Of a stretch of DNA of 64,000 nucleotides, positions 27,229-36,369 are shown piece after piece. How positions within the stretch are numbered: the stretch's first letter is position 1; every line of letters starts with the position of its first letter. Source of the stretch: Cryobacterium breve (lineage in GTDB: Bacteria > Actinomycetota > Actinomycetes > Actinomycetales > Microbacteriaceae); assembly GCF_004402375.1 (NCBI RefSeq), contig NZ_SOGJ01000004.1, forward strand, positions 22,390 to 86,389. Direction: 5' to 3'. The notes beneath the pieces were generated by a model, which was not told the origin of the DNA, did not search any database, and worked only from the letters and a program-made list of their open reading frames with translations. A program made the translations under genes and the position numbers.

Positions 27229-28782
27229 CTAGCGAAGCCTGTGCGACGAAACGTTTCCAGGACGAACGTCTTGGGTGGCGGGCTTGAGAGCCGACGCATC
27301 GCTCTGCGCTGCGGCGCTCACCCAACTGTATACAACGAGTCCGACCGCAACCGAAACGAATGCGACTGTTCCAATCGCCCAAATGCCCAAGGGAGTGAAC
27401 GGAGATATCGGCGGGAGCGGGAATACCCACCACCATTCCACCTTGTCGTTGAGGTTCAGGTTGTCAACATCCAGGCCCGTGACGTACCGCCGGATATTGA
27501 TGTGGAGCGCCACCGAATTGGCCAAGCCGACCAGGCCGGCCACTATTAGCAGCTGGGGTCGGGACAGATGCAAGTCGTCGCGCCCAAGCCAGAGGAGCGC
27601 GATTCCGGCCAGAATAATGACCAGCGGATATATATAACGAGGCTGAACATAAGCGCCTACATAGACGCGATCGTGCACGAGAATGTACATCGGAACGACG
27701 ATGAGACTCCCGAAAACCATCGTGAACGCGACGGCTTTTCGCCATGGCAGCTTTTGCAGGCCCCAGAACACCAACGCGGAAAACACGCCCAGCATGGTGA
27801 CCCACACGCTTCCCGGCAAGTCCGTATCCAGCCAGCCGAGGCCCCACGTGCCCAATACTCCCGCCCAGAGTTCGGGAAGTAGACGGAAGTTGGTCACTGT
27901 CAGCGCCCAAATGGCGTCTCTGTTGGTGTCGGCCAGAGCGTTCGGGTCCAGGACCGCGGCCTGACCGGCGCTCAGGAAGAGAACAACCGAGAAGACAGAG
28001 AGAACCAGCGGAAGGAGTAACTTGAGCGCATAGACCCGGCTCGTATCAAATGCCAGCACTGCCACGACCAGCATGGCCAACACGCCGTAAACAGCAGAGT
28101 CGCTGCGGGCCCCTGCACCAACAAGAGTCATCAAACTTGCAATCGCGCCTAGTGCCATGCGCCGCGTCCGCTCAGTTGCTGTGAAGTATCCCAGGAGAGA
28201 TATCCACAAGGTCGCGGCAGACAAGACCGCCCAGCTACTGGGATTGACGCTTGGAATCAGAAACATACCCAGCGGAACAATTGAAATCAGCGTTCCCCAG
28301 GCCAGTGGGGCACGGGTCGAGCGCGGCAGAAGAAGAAACAGCGCAGTCACAGTGCTCACAAAAAGGAATGCGTTGAAAATCCGCATCAGGAGAATGGAGG
28401 TAGCCACGCTTTCACCCACGAAGACGCTCATGACCGCATAGAAATAGGGAGGGTAAGCGCCTCCATTGAAATTGCCTCGATCTGTGTTCTCCAAGATCGC
28501 GGCCGATGTCTGCGCGCAGGAAGCGTTGTGCGTAGGGTCATACGCGAAGCACCGCGGATATTCCGTAAGAACCGCCGGAACACGCCTCTCGGTAGCGCTG
28601 TTACCTTCCTCGCAGAACCCCTCACGAATCCCCTGCCCGCACCAGATGCTGGCCATGTGATAGTCATCGTCCGGGCTAGAACCGACGGGAGAAGACAGAC
28701 CCCAGCTAACCAACGCGATGAACAGCGCGGCTGGAATGAGCGCGGAAAGGAATACCTTTGTCAAACTCGTTCGTGTCTTCAT
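27229..28782 (-). CDS. DUF2142 polytopic membrane protein
   Basis: 517 residues from ATG 28782, which has GGAG 6 bases upstream (in-frame ATGs at 28797 and further up lack one). First helix VFLSALIPAALFIALVSWGL, then the family signature SSPVGSSPDDDYHMASIWCG, the extracytoplasmic NFNGGAYPPYFYAVM region (about residue 115), PSVNPSSWAVLSAATLWISLLG (about 185) and a C-terminal RRYVTGLDVDNLNLNDKVEWWW segment. About twelve membrane helices. It is the only intact close relative of the pseudogene at 20.2-23.3 kb. DUF2142 function is undefined; surface glycan transfer is the usual suggestion. Confidence 0.87.
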   Translation of the reverse strand: MKTRTSLTKVFLSALIPAALFIALVSWGLSSPVGSSPDDDYHMASIWCGQGIREGFCEEGNSATERRVPAVLTEYPRCFAYDPTHNASCAQTSAAILENTDRGNFNGGAYPPYFYAVMSVFVGESVATSILLMRIFNAFLFVSTVTALFLLLPRSTRAPLAWGTLISIVPLGMFLIPSVNPSSWAVLSAATLWISLLGYFTATERTRRMALGAIASLMTLVGAGARSDSAVYGVLAMLVVAVLAFDTSRVYALKLLLPLVLSVFSVVLFLSAGQAAVLDPNALADTNRDAIWALTVTNFRLLPELWAGVLGTWGLGWLDTDLPGSVWVTMLGVFSALVFWGLQKLPWRKAVAFTMVFGSLIVVPMYILVHDRVYVGAYVQPRYIYPLVIILAGIALLWLGRDDLHLSRPQLLIVAGLVGLANSVALHINIRRYVTGLDVDNLNLNDKVEWWWVFPLPPISPFTPLGIWAIGTVAFVSVAVGLVVYSWVSAAAQSDASALKPATQDVRPGNVSSHRLR

Positions 28783-28951
28783 GACCCACTCCGTCATCGC
28801 TTGCCGCCGCTGCCTCACCAGATCGGCACCTCCAATAGCTTAGTTTCATCCGACCGGGCAAATGCATCGACATGCGGCACGGCGGCAGAAGACCGGGCAC
28901 CGAAGCCTTCCCGACGCCCGACCAAACGGCAGGACTCAGCGGCCGCCTTGA

Positions 28952-28957
28952 TAGAGT
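28952..28957 (+). promoter_or_regulatory. -10 box TAGAGT, leaderless gene
   Basis: TAGAGT is 6 bases before the ATG at 28964. The intervening CAGGGG is too close to act as a well-placed ribosome site. Confidence 0.5.
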
Positions 28958-28963
28958 CAGGGG

Positions 28964-29734
28964 ATGGTCACTGCACTCAAAAGCACGCTTGTCGTGATGC
29001 CTGCGTACAACGAGGAAGGCTCAGTAGGAGACGTAGTGCGGGAGGTTTTCGCCAAGGCTCCCGGCGTCACCATCCTCGTCGTTGACGACGGTTCGGCGGA
29101 TGCGACCAGTCAGGTGGCGCGAACAGCAGGTGCGCGGGTGGCAAGGCTGCCATTCAACCTTGGTGTGGGTGGTGCGATGCGGGTCGGATTCCGCTACGCG
29201 CTTGAAAACGACTTTCATAACGTTGTTCAGATCGACTCCGACGGCCAGCATGACCCAGAGAGCATCCCGGCACTATTGGCTGCGCTCCAAAGCGCGGACC
29301 TGGTCCTCGGAGCTCGATTCGCCGGTGAGGGCAACTACACGGTTAGCGGGCCCCGGCAATGGGCAATGCTCGCCCTCTCAATGGCGCTCAGCAAGGTCGC
29401 CGGAACCCGTCTGACCGATACAACCTCAGGGTTCAGAGCATCCGGTCCTCGCGCCGTTGCGCTTTTTGCGGAGCACTACCCTGCCGAATATTTAGGCGAC
29501 ACCATCGAAACCTTGGTGATCGCAGCCAGAGTCGGCCTCACCGTCCACCAAGTGCCCGTGGCTATGCGTCCGCGGGCTGCGGGAACTCCCTCCCACAACC
29601 CGTTTCGATCGGCCACGTACCTTGGACGAGCAGTCCTGGCCCTCGTCTTTGCACTGATTCGCCCCTCAGCGGTGTACCGAGGCCGGCCACGGGATGACAG
29701 TGGGATCGCTCAGCGGAATCAGCTAGCTAGCTAA
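28964..29734 (+). CDS. family 2 glycosyltransferase (dolichol-phosphate mannosyltransferase-like)
   Basis: 256-residue GT-A enzyme: TLVVMPAYNEEGSVGDVVREV, ILVVDDGSADATSQVA (about residue 45), the NLGVGGAMRVGFRYA stretch and DxD in QIDSDGQHDPESIPALL (about 95), then TTSGFRASGPRAVALF (about 155). This is the polyprenyl-phosphate glycosyltransferase type that commonly partners a DUF2304 protein, such as the one at 19816; the two are now separated by the decayed island. No C-terminal helices are evident beyond one weak segment. Confidence 0.9.
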   Translation: MVTALKSTLVVMPAYNEEGSVGDVVREVFAKAPGVTILVVDDGSADATSQVARTAGARVARLPFNLGVGGAMRVGFRYALENDFHNVVQIDSDGQHDPESIPALLAALQSADLVLGARFAGEGNYTVSGPRQWAMLALSMALSKVAGTRLTDTTSGFRASGPRAVALFAEHYPAEYLGDTIETLVIAARVGLTVHQVPVAMRPRAAGTPSHNPFRSATYLGRAVLALVFALIRPSAVYRGRPRDDSGIAQRNQLAS

Positions 29735-29825
29735 GACTCTGCCTTCCTCCCGCCGAGGAGGGGCGAGCTGTACGACTAGGAGGGGTGCGCCGGGCTCGTC
29801 GTGTTCGCAACTCCGCCCCACCTCG

Positions 29826-29851
29826 CCCGACCGCACGATTGTGCGGGCGGG
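29826..29851. terminator. GC-rich hairpin between convergent genes
   Basis: CCCGACCGCAC (29826-29836) pairs with GTGCGGGCGGG (29841-29851) with one mismatch and a GATT loop. It lies in the 161-base gap between the GT2 gene and the convergent secreted-protein gene. There is no T-run. Confidence 0.5.
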
Positions 29852-29895
29852 TGGAGGAGTCACTCACATGTCGGGCCCATTGCCGCATGGTGTCC

Positions 29896-32187
29896 TTAGG
29901 CCACCGGTCCCGTAGGTAAAGCACCTGCAAACGAGGGCAATACGCTCAACCAACCGACCGATCCCCCAAGTTCTGCGAACCGGGCCATTGAATTCACGAC
30001 GCGCTTCTGACCGGCATCCAGCAAGTAGATCGAGCCATCCGGCGTGCGGATGAACTTGGTTGCAGGTGAACCAATCGTTGTGTTCTGGCAGGAGAAATTG
30101 TCGAGAGCGGTGAATTTGAATGGATATAGCGGTGCAATCTCTTCCGTCAAAGGATGCAGGCTTCCCCCAGCCGCGACGTAGTTCTTGGAGTCACAAGTGA
30201 TTCCGAAGCTCATATTCTCCGGAGCCAGCGGGTATGCCGCGAGCCGCTCGCTTGACACGAAGGCGAAAGTCTTGAAACCCGCTTCGTTGGGTATGTCAAA
30301 GCTGCTGAATGGAATGCGGTTTGTAACTCCATTAATTAGGTAGACCGTCGCATCATTTGCGGAGCGAACCAAGGCCCCCGGGTACAGGGCAACGACGCCC
30401 TGAGGAAGTGCTGCAACGAATCCGCTAGACACCGTGGAGATAACGGGCGAGCCTCCCCCGGGTGTCAGAGCCAGCAGGGCGGCCCAGGAATCAATCGGCC
30501 GAATATCCTGCTGCATGACAAGGAAAACCGTGCCACTGTCCGGAGACTTGATTAGCGATCCGACGTCGATTTTGCCCAACGGAGCGTAGGAATCGACGAA
30601 CTCTTGACTCACGGCGGTCGAAGGAAGAGATCCAGACCCACCTGCCCCCGGTGTCAACTCAAAGCGTCCGGAACCGGAGACGATCTGTGCGGACGATGAG
30701 CCGGGCGACCGCAGCACGCCATTGAAGTCGGCACCCGAAGAAGGCACCATGTTCAGGCTGGATGCGTACAAGCTCCCGGCGCTCCGACCAGGCAGCCCAG
30801 CTGAGGCCTTACCCGAGCCTGAAACGGCGGACCGTTGGCCCGAAGCCACGATGCTGTAGTCAGATGTGGATCGAGCCTGCACGAAAACAGAATCCCGAAC
30901 GATCGGAGCTGCCAGCGTAAGGTGAGCGACCGCATTTTCAGTCAGGACGTTCATGCCAAGGGGAACGCCCGCTTCGATCTGCGATCGATCGTCAAGGATT
31001 TCGCGCCTAGTCCCGGCCGAGATGTAGTAACGGCTTCCCTCGACGGTGCCGAGGACCGGGCCCAGCACTGGGCCGGGGTGGAATGCGTCGATTTGAGGCT
31101 GCGTGAGTTGAACGTAACCATCGGCAGCACAGGATGCTCCGTAGTCGGCCGCCTGAGTGCAGGAGGTAAACGGGAGCTTGATGCCCGCGTCATAAAAGTA
31201 GATCGTTCCTCCTGGCGCGCGGAGGCTTCTCCCGACAACATGCTTCGTGGTGAATGAATCCAAGTAAGACTGGGAGACATACCCGACCTGACCCAGCGGG
31301 CTCAGGGCATTCAGTACTCCCATGGAAGCGATTGGGTACTTATTGCTGCCCGAGACCAGGTAGACCGAAGCGTTCGAGTTGGTTCGCAGCAGACTGCTCG
31401 CGTTGATGGGAGACCCGAACCAGTCGGAATACATCCGCCAGAAGTTACGGTTGCCATAGGAGCTGCACCCATCCCCCGATCCGTACAGGTTCCCGAGCGC
31501 CGCCGAATTCGGCTGGTACGGAGTGTAGTTGTAGAGACCCGCAGTCGCCTGGTTCTGAATGAAGACTTGGCTCGTTCCGCAGCCCGCATTCGGGTGGAAC
31601 CGAATGTTGTTCACGCGCCCCGCGATGTGATTCCAACGGGTGGGGTTGGCTGCGTAGTACTTGAACTGAAGTGCCGCAGCATAGACCTGATTGAAGAAGC
31701 CGTAATAGGCCGTGTCACAATCGGCTGTGTCTGGGCAGCCGTAGCCCGTGGCGCTCCTGTATTGCCGATCCGACGGCCAATCATCGGTAATCAGGCCTTG
31801 CTCTTTCTCAATCAGAACGATCAGGGCCTTCTGGCTGATCCCACAGGCCACGCCGACACGCGCGATGATGTCCGCGGCACTTTCGGACGACCTGCCCCCG
31901 TACGCGGCGCATGCCCCGGATACGCCTGCTCTGGTGGGGGTTGCCTGTCGGTAGTCCTTCAGGCAGGTGTATCCCGACCGGCAGGTCGAAACCTTGGAAT
32001 TGAGAAAAGCTTGGACATCATTTGAGTTCATGATGCCGCCGTCGAAGAACACGGCGTCACTGATGATGTTCCCCGGGTCGAACTGGCGGCCGTCTGCTGC
32101 CTGAGCGCTCGTCGTTCCCACGAAGCCGAGAAGCGAACCCAACAGGGTCGCGACAATTGTCATTCCGATGAAGCGCCGGCGTTTCAT
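29896..32187 (-). CDS. large secreted repeat protein, possibly cell-wall associated
   Basis: 763 residues with a Sec signal peptide (MKRRRFIG, hydrophobic core, then TTSAQA|ADG). Residues 35-260 form a Cys-containing domain (FDPGNIISDAVFFDGGIMNS, then ISQKALIVLIEKEQGLITDD and TAYYGFFNQVYAAALQFKYY). The Glu in the LIEKEQGL helix recalls lysozyme-like enzymes, but this is only a resemblance. From about 265 to the end there are seven or eight degenerate repeats of 50-60 residues built on a [IV]R[ST]-x-[DG]G-[TS][IV]Y[LF]-x-x[AG]G-x-[KR]-x-x[IPV] beta-hairpin pattern. The start overlaps the stop of the lipoprotein gene (ATGA). The position beside the ABC exporter suggests a surface role with the polysaccharide. 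Confidence 0.75.
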   Translation of the reverse strand: MKRRRFIGMTIVATLLGSLLGFVGTTSAQAADGRQFDPGNIISDAVFFDGGIMNSNDVQAFLNSKVSTCRSGYTCLKDYRQATPTRAGVSGACAAYGGRSSESAADIIARVGVACGISQKALIVLIEKEQGLITDDWPSDRQYRSATGYGCPDTADCDTAYYGFFNQVYAAALQFKYYAANPTRWNHIAGRVNNIRFHPNAGCGTSQVFIQNQATAGLYNYTPYQPNSAALGNLYGSGDGCSSYGNRNFWRMYSDWFGSPINASSLLRTNSNASVYLVSGSNKYPIASMGVLNALSPLGQVGYVSQSYLDSFTTKHVVGRSLRAPGGTIYFYDAGIKLPFTSCTQAADYGASCAADGYVQLTQPQIDAFHPGPVLGPVLGTVEGSRYYISAGTRREILDDRSQIEAGVPLGMNVLTENAVAHLTLAAPIVRDSVFVQARSTSDYSIVASGQRSAVSGSGKASAGLPGRSAGSLYASSLNMVPSSGADFNGVLRSPGSSSAQIVSGSGRFELTPGAGGSGSLPSTAVSQEFVDSYAPLGKIDVGSLIKSPDSGTVFLVMQQDIRPIDSWAALLALTPGGGSPVISTVSSGFVAALPQGVVALYPGALVRSANDATVYLINGVTNRIPFSSFDIPNEAGFKTFAFVSSERLAAYPLAPENMSFGITCDSKNYVAAGGSLHPLTEEIAPLYPFKFTALDNFSCQNTTIGSPATKFIRTPDGSIYLLDAGQKRVVNSMARFAELGGSVGWLSVLPSFAGALPTGPVA

Positions 32188-32654
32188 GGAATCTCCAGAC
32201 TCATGGGCTGCGACGTGGTCGCAACGGTAACTGACTTGTATTCAAGGCTCGCGGTCCAGCTGCCGCGGGAGAAGTCCGCGCTGGGGATCTGGATGGTCCC
32301 GCACGAGGTGCTCAAGCGGTCCAACGAGGATTCGCTCACAGCACTGAGGACGGAATCACCCTGGGCGAATATGAAGGTGCACTCCCCGCCTGACTCGATG
32401 ACGCCGGACACGTATCCAGAGGCGGACACGTTCGTGCCGTCGACATCGACGCCGGCCACGACAATGACCGCTTCTGGGGGCGCCGGGGTCGAGGGTTCCG
32501 AATTCCCCTTGGCCTCCGTGCCCCGTGTCTCCGGATCGCTGCCAGACGAGGAAGAGGTCCTGCCGGCGATGGTCGCGTCTGTGCATCCCAGCAAACCCAC
32601 CGCAATGAGCGCAGCGAGTGCGACCGCATTCAAACGAAGCCCAAGGGTCCCCAT
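32184..32654 (-). CDS. small lipoprotein
   Basis: 156 residues from ATG 32654 (GGGGGAA 5-6 bases upstream). Signal sequence with lipobox VGLLGC, predicting lipid attachment at the Cys about residue 24. A Ser/Thr/Pro/Glu-rich linker follows, then a domain of about 100 residues with two Cys (GGECTFIFAQGDSVLSAV and LSTSCGTIQIPSADFSRGSW). No family recognised; the fold looks beta-rich. It is the first gene of a two-gene operon with the large secreted protein, so the two may act together on the outer face of the membrane. Confidence 0.75.
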   Translation of the reverse strand: MGTLGLRLNAVALAALIAVGLLGCTDATIAGRTSSSSGSDPETRGTEAKGNSEPSTPAPPEAVIVVAGVDVDGTNVSASGYVSGVIESGGECTFIFAQGDSVLSAVSESSLDRLSTSCGTIQIPSADFSRGSWTASLEYKSVTVATTSQPMSLEIP

Positions 32655-32960
32655 TGCGCTTCCCCCGTAGCTTCTGGCCGATTGTTCGGCTTGCATAAGA
32701 ATACTGGGCAGCACTCACGTTTCTCGTCAACCACTCGCACGTATATTTCCAATCCTTGGATATTTTCGCGTCGGCCTGAATGTCTTGCTTGGCAGGGCCC
32801 CGCGAGCGATGTGCACGCGGTCAGTCATAACAGGCCGAGGTCGGACCCATTAACCAACGTCTGGCCCACTAAATTTTTCTGCCACCCGCCCCGGCACCAC
32901 TCTCAGCAATATCGCCTAGACTCGACGGATTCCTAATATCAACATGAACGAAAGTTGTCT
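32655..32960. promoter_or_regulatory. divergent promoter region
   Basis: 306 bases between the lipoprotein (minus) and ABC permease (plus) genes, less GC-rich than the surroundings. On plus, TAGACT at 32917-32922 is a probable -10 box. On minus, TATTCT (near 32697-32702) is a candidate -10 box, with TTGACG further upstream at a spacing of about 21 bases, longer than usual. A six-codon ORF at 32944-32964 ends in ATGA overlapping the permease start. Confidence 0.45.
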
Positions 32961-33881
32961 ATGATCAGGGCCAGCGCCCAAGAACGTGCTTTGCGCATTG
33001 AGCAGGAGCCACTTGTACCGGTTGGTCAGTCCACTGGATTCGTGACAGGTACCTTCTCCTCTGTGCGGGACGTTTGGGCACACAGAGAACTCCTGTCCCT
33101 GCTTGTGAAGCGTGAAATCAGGGCCCGGTACAAGGACAGTTCACTGGGCGTGTTGTGGAGCTTAGTCAGGCCTTTGGTCCAGCTCCTCGTCTACTACTTT
33201 GCTATCGGGCAGGTCCTGGGCGTTGCTCGGAACATTCCAAGTTTTGCAATTTTCGTTTTTGTCGGCCTCACTGTGTGGGGCCTGTTCACTGAGATCGTGT
33301 CGAGCGGCACCATGTCGATTGTCAACAACTCTGGTCTCGTCAAGAAGGTCTACTTGCCCCGAGAGATATTCCCTCTCGCTAGCGTTGGTGGGGCCCTTTT
33401 CAATTTCTCACTGCAGCTCGTCATCCTGATTCTGGCGACTCTTGTCCTTGGCAAGTTTCCGTGGACGACTGATCTTGCCTACGCCCCACTGGCCCTCGCG
33501 AACGTCATAGTATTCGGGACTGCGGTGGCCATCGTGCTGGCTGCTTCAACGGTATATTTGCGCGACCTTCAGCACCTTGTCGAGGTAGCACTCACCGTGG
33601 CGTTCTGGGCGTCACCCATTGTTTACTCGTTCTCCTTCGTTCACAAAGCAATCGGTGGAACATTTCTGGAGCAGGTCTACTTGGCGAACCCCGTCACCCT
33701 CAGTGTGCTCGGCATGCAGAAGGCATTCTGGATCGACGGCACAGCACAGACAACTGAGACGAATTGGCCGCCGGATCTTGCACTTCGCCTGTGGATTTCG
33801 CTCGCCATCAGCATCGCGCTGCTGTGGGTCGGGCAGCGCGTATTCTCGCGGCTGCAGGGTAATTTTGCGCAGGAGTTGTAG
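32961..33881 (+). CDS. wzm: ABC-2 type polysaccharide export permease
   Basis: 306 residues. A cytoplasmic N-terminus carries the amphipathic VWAHRELLSLLVKREIRARYKDSSLGVLW segment (about residues 38-68) typical of Wzm/TagG permeases. Six membrane helices follow, with GLVKKVYLPREIFPLAS between the third and fourth. It forms the membrane channel that exports a completed polysaccharide chain. The ATPase gene starts 2 bases after its stop. ATG at 32961 is chosen because a tiny upstream ORF overlaps it; a TTG at 32955 is in frame but less likely. Confidence 0.93.
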   Translation: MIRASAQERALRIEQEPLVPVGQSTGFVTGTFSSVRDVWAHRELLSLLVKREIRARYKDSSLGVLWSLVRPLVQLLVYYFAIGQVLGVARNIPSFAIFVFVGLTVWGLFTEIVSSGTMSIVNNSGLVKKVYLPREIFPLASVGGALFNFSLQLVILILATLVLGKFPWTTDLAYAPLALANVIVFGTAVAIVLAASTVYLRDLQHLVEVALTVAFWASPIVYSFSFVHKAIGGTFLEQVYLANPVTLSVLGMQKAFWIDGTAQTTETNWPPDLALRLWISLAISIALLWVGQRVFSRLQGNFAQEL

Positions 33882-33883
33882 CT

Positions 33884-35095
33884 ATGAGTAATCCCCCAAG
33901 AGTTGCCAGCATGCACGATCTCCCCACTATCGTGAGGGTGCAAGATGTTTCCAAGCGCTTCGTTCTGCACAAGGACAAGTCAGTCAAGGAACGGTTGACC
34001 ACGTTTGGTCGCTCACGTCGGCACGTCCGGGATTTTTGGGCGCTCCGCGAAATGAACCTTGATATTGTCAGCGGGTCGACTGTCGGCCTCGTTGGGCATA
34101 ACGGTTCCGGGAAATCCACACTGCTGAAGGTGATTGGTGGGATTATCCAGCCGACGACGGGCACGGTTGTCCGCCGCGGTCGCATGGCCGCACTGCTCGA
34201 GCTGGGCGCGGGATTCCACCCCGACCTGACGGGCCGCGAAAATGTGTACCTCAATGCGGCCATCCTCGGACTCAACAAGTTCGAGACGGATAGAAACTTT
34301 GACGACATCGTCGAGTTCTCTGGCATCTCAGATTTCATTGATACCCAGGTCAAGTTCTACAGCTCCGGCATGTACGTTCGGCTGGCTTTTTCGGTGGCGG
34401 TGCACGTGGATCCTGATCTTCTGCTCGTCGACGAAGTACTGGCAGTCGGTGACGAGCCATTCCAGCGGAAGTGTATGGATAAGATTGCGGAGTTCCAGGC
34501 AGAAGGTCGCACAATCGTCCTGGTCAGCCACTCCTCGGACCAGGTAGGTCGCCTCTGTGACCGGGTCGTTGTTCTGCACGCAGGCTCCATGGTTCACGAC
34601 GGGGATCCGGCCGAGGGCATCCGAATCTTGCGCGATGGCTATGAAGCGGATCGAATCAACAAGATTCGGTCGCTGCCCACCGCCACGGCGACCGCACGTT
34701 TGAATATCGCCTCAGTGGAAGCCGAAACCAACACCGACGATGGTCACACCAATGTCGTTGTCAAGGTGTTGGTGAATGTAGTGGAATCCATTACCGGATG
34801 GGGCGTAGGGATATCCATCGAGACCACTCTGGGGATGACCCTCTACGCGATGGACAGCTTCGGTATGGACGTGACACTGCCGACGAGTGTCGGTCAACAC
34901 GTGATCGAACTTACTCTGCCCGACATTCGCCTCGGCTCTGGGAAATATCTGGTCAGTGTCGGCCTCGGCCTGCCCACCGGCGAGAACTTCGACCGGAAGA
35001 ACAGCGCAGCCTCATTCGACATACCTACGGATGACTATGGCATGGGCCTGATCAGGTTGAAACCAACGCTCACGCTCGCGCCCCTGGTTCAGTGA
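33884..35095 (+). CDS. wzt: polysaccharide export ABC ATPase with C-terminal carbohydrate-binding domain
   Basis: 403 residues. Nucleotide-binding domain (about 15-250): Walker A GLVGHNGSGKSTLLK (about residue 72), signature YSSGMYVRLAFSVA (about 161), Walker B LLLVDEVLAVGD (about 179) and switch His VLVSHSS. Residues about 265-395 are a separate beta-rich domain (ASVEAETNTDDGHTNVVVKV, later SGKYLVSVGLGL) like the Wzt C-terminal domain that recognises the non-reducing end of the exported O-polysaccharide. This implies that chain termination is recognised before export. Its stop overlaps the GTG of the next gene (GTGA). Confidence 0.94.
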   Translation: MSNPPRVASMHDLPTIVRVQDVSKRFVLHKDKSVKERLTTFGRSRRHVRDFWALREMNLDIVSGSTVGLVGHNGSGKSTLLKVIGGIIQPTTGTVVRRGRMAALLELGAGFHPDLTGRENVYLNAAILGLNKFETDRNFDDIVEFSGISDFIDTQVKFYSSGMYVRLAFSVAVHVDPDLLLVDEVLAVGDEPFQRKCMDKIAEFQAEGRTIVLVSHSSDQVGRLCDRVVVLHAGSMVHDGDPAEGIRILRDGYEADRINKIRSLPTATATARLNIASVEAETNTDDGHTNVVVKVLVNVVESITGWGVGISIETTLGMTLYAMDSFGMDVTLPTSVGQHVIELTLPDIRLGSGKYLVSVGLGLPTGENFDRKNSAASFDIPTDDYGMGLIRLKPTLTLAPLVQ

Positions 35096-36369
35096 CTCCC
35101 CTGACTGGTAACTTACTTTTCGATTCCATCAGTCTCAACACTGGGGACATTGCAATCGGAATCGCCTCTGCCCAGGTCCTCGCCCGGCGTGGGATATCAG
35201 CGAAGATCGTTGATCCACTCGGCGAACGGATGCCCGAACAGATGATAATCGGGGGCGGCGAGCTCATCCGCCCAGCCGGAGACCGTCTCTACGACGTCTT
35301 TCGTCAAACCGGTGCCCACATTCTGAACAGCGCCGGCGTGTGGGGCACTGCGGGCGGACTGGACTATTTGAAGGACTACGCCTACGTGTCCGCGCGGTCG
35401 TCACGTGAAGTTGAGGTGCTGCGCAGGTGGGTGCCTGAGGCGGAAATCGTCCCGTGCGCAACCACACTGCTCCAGAGCAACCACTACGAGATTCCGGGGG
35501 TCGACCCCGGTGACCTCCTCGTGGGGATTCACATGGTCCCCCACTCGCTACGTCAGATCGAGAATTTGATTCCACTGCTCAACTCCATCCCGCACAAGAA
35601 GGTCTACATCCCGTTCACGCACTACAACGGTGATGCCACTTTTATGCGCCACCTCCCGTTCGACAAAGCGAATTCGATCTTTCTCGATACTCTCGATCCC
35701 CTCCAACTGCATTCAGTTATAGGGCAGATGGACCGTGTCATCGTTTCGTCTCTGCATGCTTCGATTTTCGCCTACAGCCAGAACATCCCATTTGCTTCGA
35801 TTTTCCAGCAGAAGGTTCAGAACTATTTCGAGGATCGAGGCCTGGCGGCGCATGTGGTTGCTGACCGCAGTCAACTCCGGGACATGATCGAACGGATGGA
35901 TACCGAGGTCTTCGACTTCACGGGGGCCATTGAGAACGATTCCGCGGCGCTCTCGCGGGCCTTTGACCGCTACGAAGGCATCTTGAGCCGGAACCAGGGG
36001 CAATCAGGTGCGCCAAGCACATTTGAGGGTCCTTCGACATCACTGATCCGCGAACAAGTCCTTCTCGCGCAAGCACAGCAGGTCATCGGCGATCGCGACC
36101 TGACCCTGGCCGGCAGTGAATCGGCTCGACTCGCAATGATGACGCAAACTGAGGCACAGACCCATGAGGCGCAGGAGGCGTCAGAGGCCGCGGCTTGTCG
36201 GGAGGATGCACAGGAAGCCCGGATCGCCGACCTTGAGTCCCGACTGGCTCAGAGCGAAGATTCCCTGACCGCCGTTACCGGTTCCCTGTGGTGGAGCCTC
36301 GGCCTAGCCGTGCCCGCTCCCCTGCGCAGAGCGCTACGCAGACTTACGCAGATGCTCCAGCGACCCTGA
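35092..36369 (+). CDS. polysaccharide pyruvyl transferase-family protein with coiled-coil tail
   Basis: 425 residues from a GTG overlapping the wzt stop. Residues 1-300 resemble the PS_pyruv_trans family: NTGDIAIGIASAQVLARRG near the N-terminus, MIIGGGELIRPAGDRLYDVF (about residue 52) and RVIVSSLHASIFAYSQNIPF (about 215), the last with the conserved S-x-H-x-x-I. Such enzymes transfer pyruvate from PEP as ketals on surface sugars. Residues about 310-400 are a Gln/Glu/Ala-rich coiled coil, followed by a hydrophobic/basic end (GLAVPAPLRRALRRLTQ) that may bind the membrane or the exporter. The 3' end overlaps the convergent GT2 gene by 36 bases. Confidence 0.78.
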   Translation: MTPLTGNLLFDSISLNTGDIAIGIASAQVLARRGISAKIVDPLGERMPEQMIIGGGELIRPAGDRLYDVFRQTGAHILNSAGVWGTAGGLDYLKDYAYVSARSSREVEVLRRWVPEAEIVPCATTLLQSNHYEIPGVDPGDLLVGIHMVPHSLRQIENLIPLLNSIPHKKVYIPFTHYNGDATFMRHLPFDKANSIFLDTLDPLQLHSVIGQMDRVIVSSLHASIFAYSQNIPFASIFQQKVQNYFEDRGLAAHVVADRSQLRDMIERMDTEVFDFTGAIENDSAALSRAFDRYEGILSRNQGQSGAPSTFEGPSTSLIREQVLLAQAQQVIGDRDLTLAGSESARLAMMTQTEAQTHEAQEASEAAACREDAQEARIADLESRLAQSEDSLTAVTGSLWWSLGLAVPAPLRRALRRLTQMLQRP

